DNA from: Prevotella sp. E13-27 | GTDB lineage: Bacteria; Bacteroidota; Bacteroidia; Bacteroidales; Bacteroidaceae | Reading direction: 5' to 3' | NCBI RefSeq assembly: GCF_023217965.1 | Contig: NZ_JALPSC010000001.1 | Location: 1,178,001 to 1,242,000, forward strand | Length of the DNA: 64,000 nucleotides | Shown here: one piece after another, positions 57,179 to 64,000 of the stretch | Layout of the letters: the number at the start of each line of letters is the position of its first letter | Numbering within the stretch: position 1 is the stretch's first letter | The notes under the pieces: model-generated | The model's input: the letters and a program-made list of their open reading frames with translations, nothing else | Databases searched by the model: none | What the model was told of the DNA's origin: nothing | Program-made: the position numbers and the translations under genes

Positions 57179-57646
57179 TTACTGTTTGGCACCAGATTTT
57201 TTTCTGATCGGAATATTGAATGTCTTTTCGGCCTCATCGATCATTACGTCCTTAGCGTGATTCATCCACTCAGACATCTTCAATGCTTCCGCCAGACGCT
57301 TGTTCTCTTCCCTGAGACGGATCAGTTCCTCGGCCTCCGTCTCCACTGCTTTCTGACTCTTCTTAGACATACTAGACGGATTTGGTTTGACTTCTGGAGT
57401 GCCTTCACTTCTTCTAATAGGCACCTTTCCGTCTGCAAAGGTACGAATCCATCTGTAAATTGTCACCTTGTTGACACCAAAATTAGCACTTAGTTGACTA
57501 ATTGGTACATGATTTAACAGATGGGAACTGACTATCATCCGTTTTTCTTCCAATGTCTTCTGTCGTGTACTCACTCGCTTGTTAAACGCTAGTTCTTGTA
57601 ACTTTAAATCTTCTGTTTTCTCCATTTTAAAACGTTGTTTTTTCAT
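57179..57646 (-). CDS. IS3-family OrfA (helix-turn-helix)
   Basis: 155 residues. The helix-turn-helix is in HVPISQLSANFGVNKVTIYR with WIRTF after it; a coiled segment follows (ETEAEELIRLREENKRLAEA), as in IS3 OrfA proteins, for multimerisation. It recognises the element ends. Near its 3' end AGA AAA AAA T supplies the shift site into OrfB. The start lies within a few bases of the right terminal repeat. Confidence 0.9.
   Translation of the reverse strand: MKKQRFKMEKTEDLKLQELAFNKRVSTRQKTLEEKRMIVSSHLLNHVPISQLSANFGVNKVTIYRWIRTFADGKVPIRRSEGTPEVKPNPSSMSKKSQKAVETEAEELIRLREENKRLAEALKMSEWMNHAKDVMIDEAEKTFNIPIRKKSGAKQ
57197..57203 (-). promoter_or_regulatory. -1 ribosomal frameshift site of the IS3 element
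   Basis: Seven A on the minus strand (A AAA AAA in the OrfA frame). A -1 slip continues as IWCQTVKTLAAEKVKGQTMG into the OrfB frame with no stop, the standard IS3 arrangement. Confidence 0.8.
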
Positions 57647-57764
57647 TCAACGTTTTTCAGGGCAAGACGGAGTCAAAGTTACGAAAAAACGCTGAATTAT
57701 TATTCTATGAGAATAAAAAATGAAACTTTTTATGGAAAGTATTCACTATTTTTGAAAAAATACC

Positions 57765-57772
57765 TATTTTTG
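57765..57772 (+). promoter_or_regulatory. -7 promoter element of small lipoprotein gene
   Basis: TATTTTTG in the context CCTATTTTTGCACG, 52 bases before the ATG at 57824. Confidence 0.6.
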
Positions 57773-57823
57773 CACGATAGAAAATGAAATCTATAAATTT
57801 ATTAATTTAAAACAGTTATTTTT

Positions 57824-58243
57824 ATGAAAAAGAACATTATGAGTTGGATGACCATCATGTTGATGGCAGTTTTGTGTGTTGGTTTGGTCTCTTGCAGTAA
57901 GGATGATGACGATGACAGCGTAGCTATTCCAAGTGGCCTTGTTGGAACATGGTATAAGACATCAGGCGCAAGTAAGTATTCCATGAGCTTTAGTTTCACT
58001 TCCGCAGGTACAGGTACGGGTAATGTAAGTCATAACAACATCATCAGTAAGAGTGCATTCGCTTTCAAATTCTCTTACAAGTCAAATGGTGAAGTAGTAT
58101 GCGAGGGTACTCGTGTAATGTCTGATGAAGACAAGACGGAGACAACATCAGCAAACTTGAAGTTCCGTTACAGCAGTGGTAAGCTTACGTTTACAGATGC
58201 TCCAAACACAGCTTGGGTTGGTGCAGTATTCGAAAAGGACTAA
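57824..58243 (+). CDS. Small lipocalin-like lipoprotein
   Basis: 139 residues with lipobox CVGLVSC and then an Asp-rich linker (SKDDDDDS). The mature part starts GLVGTWYKTSGASKYSMSFS and alternates strands up to GKLTFTDAPNTAWVGAVFEKD, which resembles the lipocalin-like lipoproteins common in Bacteroidetes. The ligand is unknown. It has its own promoter and shares a strong bidirectional terminator with the convergent M16 gene. Confidence 0.8.
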   Translation: MKKNIMSWMTIMLMAVLCVGLVSCSKDDDDDSVAIPSGLVGTWYKTSGASKYSMSFSFTSAGTGTGNVSHNNIISKSAFAFKFSYKSNGEVVCEGTRVMSDEDKTETTSANLKFRYSSGKLTFTDAPNTAWVGAVFEKD

Positions 58244-58267
58244 GATTTATAGATCACATAAAACAAT

Positions 58268-58317
58268 AAAAGAAAGCCACCAAAACCGAGAAGTAACGGT
58301 TTTGGTGGCTTTCTTTT
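58268..58317. terminator. Bidirectional terminator, 17-bp perfect stem
   Basis: GAAAGCCACCAAAACCG (58272-58288) and CGGTTTTGGTGGCTTTC (58297-58313) form a perfect 17-bp stem with an 8-base loop. Pairing extends into AAAA/TTTT on both sides. It serves both convergent genes. Confidence 0.92.
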
Positions 58318-58332
58318 GTATTTGTTTCTTAC

Positions 58333-61149
58333 TTACTCTTCTGGAAGCATTGTCACCTCAGCTTTGTTGTTGCTCTTGAGCAGCTCCTTAACAAAGGCAG
58401 CGATGGTAGCAGGAGTCTGAGCCTCTACAACCTTCTTGAAGTCTGTGTGAGTGTCAATGCCCCACTCGCGGAAGCGATTGATCTGGCGAATCCAGTAGTT
58501 GTTGGTCTTTGCCTGGTCATCGATAGCCTTCAGCATGTACTCCTTGACCTTGGCGAGCTTCTCTGCGTCAACGGTCTTGGCGAGGTTCTGAACTTCTTCG
58601 TCCATAATCTTAACGGCGATGTCACCCTTCTCAGGCTTCATTGGGCAGTAAACGAGCACCTGACCAGTAGTGCGGTAGTCGTCGCGCTGCAGACCAGCCT
58701 GTGCCATCACGCTGTAGGCTGCTGATGCCTCTTCGCGAATCTTCTCAGTGTAGATCATTGTGAGAATCTGACCAACCATGTCGGCACGGATGATGTTGTC
58801 GAGAGAGTATTTCATCTTTTCGTTGTACCACACCATGACAGAGAAAGCCTTCGGTGTCTCCATCTTGCGTGTGAAGATGTTCTTCACCTGACCCTTGAAG
58901 TTCTCGTCAACATCCTTGCCCTTCACAACCTTCTTCTGTGCAGGCAGTGAAGCCAGATACTGCTCGATGAGCGGACGGATGGTCTCCTCATCATAGTTAC
59001 CGATGATGGTGAAGGTGTAGGCGGCAGCGTTTGCAGTCTGTTCCTTAGCCATCTCGAGTATGCGGTCATAGCTTACATTCTTCAGACCGTCCATTGTCAA
59101 CGGAGCAAAGCGCTTGCTGTGGTTCTGGAAAGTGAGAGTCAGTGAGTCGCTGAACACAGCCTCTGGCTGTAGCAGCTTGTTCTTCAGCATGAGCTCTGTG
59201 GTCTTCATCATGTTGTCGTAGCTCTCCTGATCCTTCTTGATGTTGGTGAAGTAGAGATATACGAGCTGCAACATTGTCTCCACGTCGGTAGGTGTTGATG
59301 AGCCGGTGATGTTTGCACGTGTAGTGCCAAGCATCATGCTTGCGCTGGCAATCTTTCCTGCGAGAGCCTTCTCGAGCTCAGTGTGAGAGAAGTTGCCAAG
59401 TCCGCTGGCCTCGATGGCATCGTCGAACATCTTGATGTTTGCAAAGTCCTTCTCTCCATAGAGTGAAGAGCCGCCGAAGCCCTCACTGGTGATGATGACC
59501 TGGTCTTTCTTCAGGTCGGTGTGCTTCAGCAATACCTTTGCGCCGTTAGAGAGTGTCAGCTCCTTATAGTCGAACTTCTTGCCTGCAACCTCCTTCACGA
59601 TCTTGCCTGGCTTTGGAAGCTTTGCAATCAGTGGCTCGTTCTTAACATTGTCCACGTAGGCCTCGAGCGTTGTGGCGCGTGCCTCGTCAATGGCTTTCTT
59701 CAGTGAAGCCTCTGTAGGATATACGGCACCGTCCTTCTCCTGGTTCATGTTCAGCACAACCATGTTTGAGTCGGTGTCCTCGAACATCTGCTTCATAAGC
59801 TCGTTGACAGCTTCAACGGGCAGTGCAGGAACGAGCTGCTTCATCACCTGATAGTAGTCGTCGAGTGATGGGATAGGCTCGTTGTCGAGGTAGTGTTTAA
59901 CATACTCGCGGCAGAACTGGTTGTTGTAGCGCTTGTCTTTGTTAGAATACTGCTTGTCCAGTGCGCTGGTGAAGTTCTGCTGATAGCGCTTGTACTCTGT
60001 GGCGGTGAAGCCGAACTCGCGTGCGCGGCGAGCCTCAATGAGAGCAGCCTTCAGTGCATCCTCGGTCTGGCCTTCCTTTGGCAGAACGCTTACCTCAAAG
60101 GCATCCTTGGTCTTTGACAGAAGGTAGTTGCCGTAGCCTACAGAACCCTGAAGGTATGGGCAGTCGGCTTTCTGTGCCAGCTCAGCGAGACGGTCGTTAA
60201 GCATGCCGATGGCAGCATCCTTCATATAGTCGATAACAAGATACTGCATGTTGCTCTTCATCTCTGTGGGGATAGGATCGCTCTTGAACATCAGCTCAAC
60301 GATAGAGTACTGCATCTCCTTGTCCTTATCGACAACGATGATTGCTTCATTGTTGTCGGGCACTGCTTCAGCCACAACAGGTGCTGGGTCCTTAGGCATC
60401 TTGATAGGAGCGAAGAGGTCCTTAATCTTCTGCTCAACCTTGTCAACGTCGAAGTCGCCTACGACGATGATTGCCTGATTGTCGGGACGGTACCACTTCT
60501 CATAGTAGTCGCGCAGGAACTGTGGCTTGAAGTTGTCGATGATCTCCATCAGACCGATAGGCATGCGGTGACCATACTTTGAGTTAGGGTAGAGGCGTGG
60601 CAGGTCGCGCTCCAGCATACGCATCTGTGCGCTGGTACGCATGCGCCATTCCTCGTGGATGACACCACGCTCTTTCTGAATCTCCTCTGGCTCGAGCAGC
60701 AGACCGTCGGCCCAGTCGTGGAGGATGAGCAGACATGAGTCTATGATACCCTCGCGTGTTGTTGGCACGTTAGAGATGTTATAGACTGTCTGGTCGATAG
60801 AGGTGTAGGCGTTGAGGTCGCGTCCGAACTTCACGCCGATGGTCTCACACCACTTCACGATGTCGTTGCCCTTGAAGTGCTCTGTGCCGTTGAAGCACAT
60901 GTGCTCAAGGAAGTGAGCAAGACCGCGCTGCTGGTCGTTCTCCTGAATAGAGCCTACGCGCTGTGCGATGTAGAACTCGGCGCGGTTCTCCGGCCAGTTG
61001 TTGAAACGGATGTAGTAAGTCAGTCCATTGTCCAGTTTACCCATTCTCACGTCTTTATCTACAGGAATGGGAGGCATCTGCTGTGCCATTGCAGCTGTTG
61101 CTCCTATGAGGAGTGTTGCTGCAATCATGAATAAACGAAAATGTTTCAT
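58333..61149 (-). CDS. M16-family zinc metallopeptidase (pitrilysin type), secreted
   Basis: 938 residues with a signal peptide (LFMIAATLLIGATAAMAQ). The inverted zinc motif HxxEH is in RGLAHFLEHMCFNGTEHFKG and the third ligand Glu is expected near LEPEEIQKERGVIHEEW. The chain contains both the active half and the inactive partner half (around ANAAAYTFTIIGNYDEETIR), so it should form the closed clamshell by itself. Likely degrades peptides in the periplasm. It has its own promoter and a strong terminator. Confidence 0.93.
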   Translation of the reverse strand: MKHFRLFMIAATLLIGATAAMAQQMPPIPVDKDVRMGKLDNGLTYYIRFNNWPENRAEFYIAQRVGSIQENDQQRGLAHFLEHMCFNGTEHFKGNDIVKWCETIGVKFGRDLNAYTSIDQTVYNISNVPTTREGIIDSCLLILHDWADGLLLEPEEIQKERGVIHEEWRMRTSAQMRMLERDLPRLYPNSKYGHRMPIGLMEIIDNFKPQFLRDYYEKWYRPDNQAIIVVGDFDVDKVEQKIKDLFAPIKMPKDPAPVVAEAVPDNNEAIIVVDKDKEMQYSIVELMFKSDPIPTEMKSNMQYLVIDYMKDAAIGMLNDRLAELAQKADCPYLQGSVGYGNYLLSKTKDAFEVSVLPKEGQTEDALKAALIEARRAREFGFTATEYKRYQQNFTSALDKQYSNKDKRYNNQFCREYVKHYLDNEPIPSLDDYYQVMKQLVPALPVEAVNELMKQMFEDTDSNMVVLNMNQEKDGAVYPTEASLKKAIDEARATTLEAYVDNVKNEPLIAKLPKPGKIVKEVAGKKFDYKELTLSNGAKVLLKHTDLKKDQVIITSEGFGGSSLYGEKDFANIKMFDDAIEASGLGNFSHTELEKALAGKIASASMMLGTTRANITGSSTPTDVETMLQLVYLYFTNIKKDQESYDNMMKTTELMLKNKLLQPEAVFSDSLTLTFQNHSKRFAPLTMDGLKNVSYDRILEMAKEQTANAAAYTFTIIGNYDEETIRPLIEQYLASLPAQKKVVKGKDVDENFKGQVKNIFTRKMETPKAFSVMVWYNEKMKYSLDNIIRADMVGQILTMIYTEKIREEASAAYSVMAQAGLQRDDYRTTGQVLVYCPMKPEKGDIAVKIMDEEVQNLAKTVDAEKLAKVKEYMLKAIDDQAKTNNYWIRQINRFREWGIDTHTDFKKVVEAQTPATIAAFVKELLKSNNKAEVTMLPEE

Positions 61150-61235
61150 GCGTTTTAATTATAATAAGGGTTTGTTTGGTCTTGAAATGCAAGTGTTCAG
61201 TTGATGTCAGTCGGGGAAAAAGCCCGAAAACCCGA

Positions 61236-61243
61236 CAAAGTTA
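61236..61243 (-). promoter_or_regulatory. -7 promoter element of M16 peptidase gene
   Basis: TAACTTTG on the minus strand, 87 bases before the ATG; the same octamer as in the metK promoter. Confidence 0.5.
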
Positions 61244-61314
61244 CCTACTTTTTACAGTAACAGTATAAAAAAAGGCTAAATATTAAAGATTTTTTGTATT
61301 TCTGCCCAGTTTTC

Positions 61315-62076
61315 CTACATGGCATAGAATGTTGCCATGAATTGACGGCGGTAGTTCTTGCTTATGTGTAGTTCACGGATGTTGTCTAACGGTGGCTGCA
61401 TGACACACAGGTTGTCAAGCACCTTACTGATTTTGCGCACGTTGACTATATAGCGTTTGTGTATCTGAACGAAATAACTGGAATATGCTATTATTATGTC
61501 TGCCGTGGTGCGATGACGCAGCTGGTGGCATTCGCCCTGCGAGGTGACCACCTCCCAGATGCGACGGTCACTGTCGAAGCGAAAGAATGCAATGTCGTCG
61601 AAGCGTAGTACGGTATGCTCATTGAAGGCGTTGACTACCATCACGTGCTGGGTGTTGCTTATGTTCTCCTGTACTGCTTGTTGCAGTGTGCTGAGGCGTG
61701 ACTCGTAGTAGCGGGTCATCACGACTGACAGCTCTTCGCGAGTCGTTGGTTTGAGCATGAAGTCAAAGGCTTGCCGTCTCAGTGCATCAATCATGTACTT
61801 GTCGTAGCCTGTATAGAACACCACTTTCATGTCGGGGTTTACCAGTGGCCGTAGTTCGCTGTAGAACTCGAGACCTGTCATTGACGGCATTTCTACGTCG
61901 AGGAACAGCATGTCTGGCTGTTCGTTGATGATTTGCGTCATCGTCTCTTCTGTGGCATCATAGGCTTTTCCCACCACGCTGACAGAGTAACTCTGCAACA
62001 GCTTTTCCAGCAGATTTATGGAGTTGGCATCATCGGCAACGATGAATACGCGTACCAGTCTTTGGTTTTGTGTCAT
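61315..62076 (-). CDS. LytTR-family response regulator
   Basis: 253 residues. The receiver domain has the phosphoacceptor Asp in DMLFLDVEMPSMTGLEF and the conserved Lys in FMLKPTTREEL. A LytTR DNA-binding domain follows (VLRFDDIAFFRFDSDRRIWE, then SSYFVQIHKRYIVNVRKISK). It lies 54 bases downstream of the TPR sensor kinase and on the same strand, so the two make a LytS/LytR-type two-component system. Targets are unknown. Confidence 0.93.
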   Translation of the reverse strand: MTQNQRLVRVFIVADDANSINLLEKLLQSYSVSVVGKAYDATEETMTQIINEQPDMLFLDVEMPSMTGLEFYSELRPLVNPDMKVVFYTGYDKYMIDALRRQAFDFMLKPTTREELSVVMTRYYESRLSTLQQAVQENISNTQHVMVVNAFNEHTVLRFDDIAFFRFDSDRRIWEVVTSQGECHQLRHRTTADIIIAYSSYFVQIHKRYIVNVRKISKVLDNLCVMQPPLDNIRELHISKNYRRQFMATFYAM

Positions 62077-62130
62077 CTCAGAATTAGTTTTGTGTTTCAG
62101 TTATTGGTAGTTGTTCAAAGTCATTCTTGA

Positions 62131-64000
62131 CTATTGCGGGAGTGAGTAGTTGTTAAACGTATATTTGAAGTTGTCGGGCAGTAGCAGCCATGCACGGCAA
62201 CCGGTGTCACCGTCTGTATGGGTGTAGTTGCCTATGCCGTAGTCCATGAGAGGCTGTGCTTTTGCTCCTGCTGCCTGCAGGTGTTGCTCGTTGAGCAGCA
62301 TAATGGTCTGGCGTACGACCTTCAGTCCGGTGTGCTCCTTCGGTTTTGATCCCGATGGCAGTCCTATGCCGTTGTCTATCACTTCTATAAGCACCGCATC
62401 GCAGACTTTGGTACCTTTTACCACTACTCGGCGCAGCTTGCCTTCCTGTGGTTTCTTAGCTTTTAAGCCATGCTTTATGGCGTTCTCCACCATTATCTGT
62501 ATTGCCATCGATGGTAGCATGACCTTGTCGGTATCGATGTCTTTTCCAAGGTCAATATCAAGACGGAAGTCGCTGCCCACAGAGCGTTTCTCCACCTCGC
62601 AGTAGAAGCGTATGAACGCCAGCTCGTCATTCAGCGTTGACTCTTCCACGTCAGTCAGCTCTATTCCGCGATGGAGCAACTGAACCAGCGAGTCGAGCGA
62701 GGTCTCTTTACCTTCCATCTGGGCATTAATCTCTACTGTCAGTGCATTGCTTATGAAGTGTGGCGTTATGCGATTACGAATGGTCTCCATGCGCAGCCGG
62801 GCAATGCTGTTTCTTACCTCTCGCTCGCGGAACTTGCGTTCACGATTCTGCATATAGAAGATGATGACAAGCATTACCAGTATCGTAACCGTTGCCACGA
62901 GCAGTGCCAGCGCCCATCTGAAACTGAGGTCTTTGGCTTCCAGCTCACGCTGTTTGTTGAGCATCTGCTTCTCGTGTTCGTAGCTCATAATCTTCTCTGA
63001 GAAGCGCATCTTCATGTTGCCGTTGGAGATGCTGTCGTAGAGTTCTGTATAATCGTTGACTACGTCGGCATATTCTTTCCACATGCCAGCTTCCTTGTAG
63101 AGGCGCAGAAGCACTAAACGGCGTAACTGCTTTTGCTCGGGAATAATCCATTCGGGTATAGGATTCTCTTTGACGAGTCGTTTCGCTTCGGCAAGATTGC
63201 CGCTGATTATGGCCAGCTCTATGCGCTGAGTGGCGAGGTAGAAAAGTGGCAGGTGCTGTTGCTGATTGGTAAAGAACTCTTCCGTTTGCTTTAGAAGTGG
63301 CAGGGCTTTCTCTATCTGTCCTAACTTGATATACACATCGCTAAGATTAGTTCGCTCAAACATCATCTCCCACACCATGTTCTTTTCCGTTGAGAGCATA
63401 GAGTCGAGTTCAAGGAAACACTGAAGACTCTCCTCATATTTGCTTTGCAGGTAATAGTCATTGCCGCGGTTGTTCAGATAGTGGAACAATTCAACAGGTT
63501 GCATATCATCCTTTAGTTCTTCGGCTTTCTTCCACCAGTCAGCACTCTGGCAGAAGCTGCCCATCGAAGCGTAGGCCGATGCTATGCCTATGGCTACGTT
63601 TATGCGTGTGGCGCTGCTCATGCCGAGTGAGTCACCCAGCAGAAGCGCTTCCTTGTAATAGTTTACGCTCTTGTCATATTGTCCCAGCTGTTTATATACG
63701 TCGGCAAGGTTAGTAAGAGCCAGCAGACGATAGTCGGGCAGCTCGGGGAACTCTTCCGATAGCTCCAGTGTGGTGATATCGTGCGTTAGGGCAGAATCCA
63801 TGCGTCCGGTCATCTTAGCCTCATAGACACCTTTCTGCATCTCGCAGTCCAGTTTAAGAAGCTTAAGCTCTCTCGTTGCTATGCTGTTTGAATCGTCTTT
63901 CTGCTTCTTGTCGGTGCCATTGCTGATAGCTTCTTCACAACGCCTGATATATTGGCACAACTTATGGTTTGACTTCAGAAAAGAGTCAACCTGCATGGTA
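62131..64000 (-). CDS. TPR-containing sensor histidine kinase (LytS/His_kinase type), 5' end outside the window
   Basis: At least 621 residues; the frame is open to the window end, and a signal peptide is expected beyond it. Residues about 50-330 are TPR repeats (LLALTNLADVYKQLGQYDKS, VELFHYLNNRGNDYYLQSKY), probably periplasmic sensing. A membrane segment follows (FRWALALLVATVTILVMLVI). The kinase has the phosphoacceptor His in NRITPHFISNALTVEINAQM and the ATP site in MAIQIMVENAIKHGLKAK and VIDNGIGLPSG. Partner of the LytTR regulator just downstream. Confidence 0.92.
   Translation of the reverse strand, partial: TMQVDSFLKSNHKLCQYIRRCEEAISNGTDKKQKDDSNSIATRELKLLKLDCEMQKGVYEAKMTGRMDSALTHDITTLELSEEFPELPDYRLLALTNLADVYKQLGQYDKSVNYYKEALLLGDSLGMSSATRINVAIGIASAYASMGSFCQSADWWKKAEELKDDMQPVELFHYLNNRGNDYYLQSKYEESLQCFLELDSMLSTEKNMVWEMMFERTNLSDVYIKLGQIEKALPLLKQTEEFFTNQQQHLPLFYLATQRIELAIISGNLAEAKRLVKENPIPEWIIPEQKQLRRLVLLRLYKEAGMWKEYADVVNDYTELYDSISNGNMKMRFSEKIMSYEHEKQMLNKQRELEAKDLSFRWALALLVATVTILVMLVIIFYMQNRERKFREREVRNSIARLRMETIRNRITPHFISNALTVEINAQMEGKETSLDSLVQLLHRGIELTDVEESTLNDELAFIRFYCEVEKRSVGSDFRLDIDLGKDIDTDKVMLPSMAIQIMVENAIKHGLKAKKPQEGKLRRVVVKGTKVCDAVLIEVIDNGIGLPSGSKPKEHTGLKVVRQTIMLLNEQHLQAAGAKAQPLMDYGIGNYTHTDGDTGCRAWLLLPDNFKYTFNNYSLPQ

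Larger units (their letters stand above)
56060..57662 (-). mobile_element. IS3-family insertion sequence, complete
   Basis: About 1.6 kb, with OrfA and OrfB on the minus strand and a -1 slippery A7. The ends carry related terminal inverted repeats: CCCTAGAAAAAGTTGAATG at the left and, on the other strand, CCCTGAAAAACGTTGAATG at the right. The left end has three further copies of the ACCCT...GTTGAAT word (56091, 56133, 56165). Target-site duplication could not be fixed. Confidence 0.85.

Overview
The window comes from a Bacteroidales chromosome, most likely Prevotella/Segatella or a close relative. The evidence is a SusC/SusD polysaccharide utilization locus, promoters of the Bacteroidetes type (TTTG, about 19-20 bases, TAnnTTTG), a DUF5723 outer-membrane protein, a histone-like HU protein next to a smalltalk peptide, and the hemD-rnpA-yidD order. 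All calls come from reading the sequence; no database search was run.

Layout. (1) 1-359: end of coaD. (2) 409-21718: a starch/malto-oligosaccharide locus. On the minus strand lie galactanase GH53, a LacI regulator, an MFS transporter, 4-alpha-glucanotransferase, GH97 alpha-glucosidase and pullulanase. Divergent on the plus strand lie SusC, SusD, SusE-like and SusF-like proteins, and further on a secreted starch-binding protein. Three GCAAACGTTTGC-type palindromes mark the promoter regions and probably bind the LacI protein. Between the PUL blocks sit a smalltalk peptide, an HU-like protein and a truncated VirE/BT4734-like fragment beside a GC-rich inverted repeat around an AT-rich core. (3) 21934-42448: mostly core genes: glmS, a GT2/fucosyltransferase-like fusion with a TonB-dependent receptor, tRNA-Arg(CCT), envelope proteins, speA, aroK, a DUF559 nuclease flanked by 42-bp inverted repeats, topA, yidD, rnpA, hemD, a DUF4271 protein and metK. 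A 1-kb gap after topA carries two related 127-base hairpins around a 47-codon ORF. (4) 42449-57700: an accessory island with an Abi_2 remnant, a large structured element, several unknown genes, a HIRAN protein, a zinc-knuckle-repeat nuclease, a RES-like protein, an AlbA_2/ATPase protein, a TcmP/three-Cys-motif pair preceded by a truncated gene, and a complete IS3-family element. (5) 57824-64000: a lipoprotein, an M16 peptidase, a LytTR response regulator and a TPR sensor kinase cut by the window end.

How the parts work together. SusC/D and the surface lipoproteins would bind and import malto-oligosaccharides. GH97, pullulanase and MalQ would process them in the periplasm or cytoplasm, the MFS protein would move them across the inner membrane, and LacI would sense the sugar. 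The window holds no SusG-type amylase. Low-complexity repeats (a 7-base AGAGGTT family, C-rich palindromes, an 83-base tandem unit) are common and in several places have entered coding sequence in frame.
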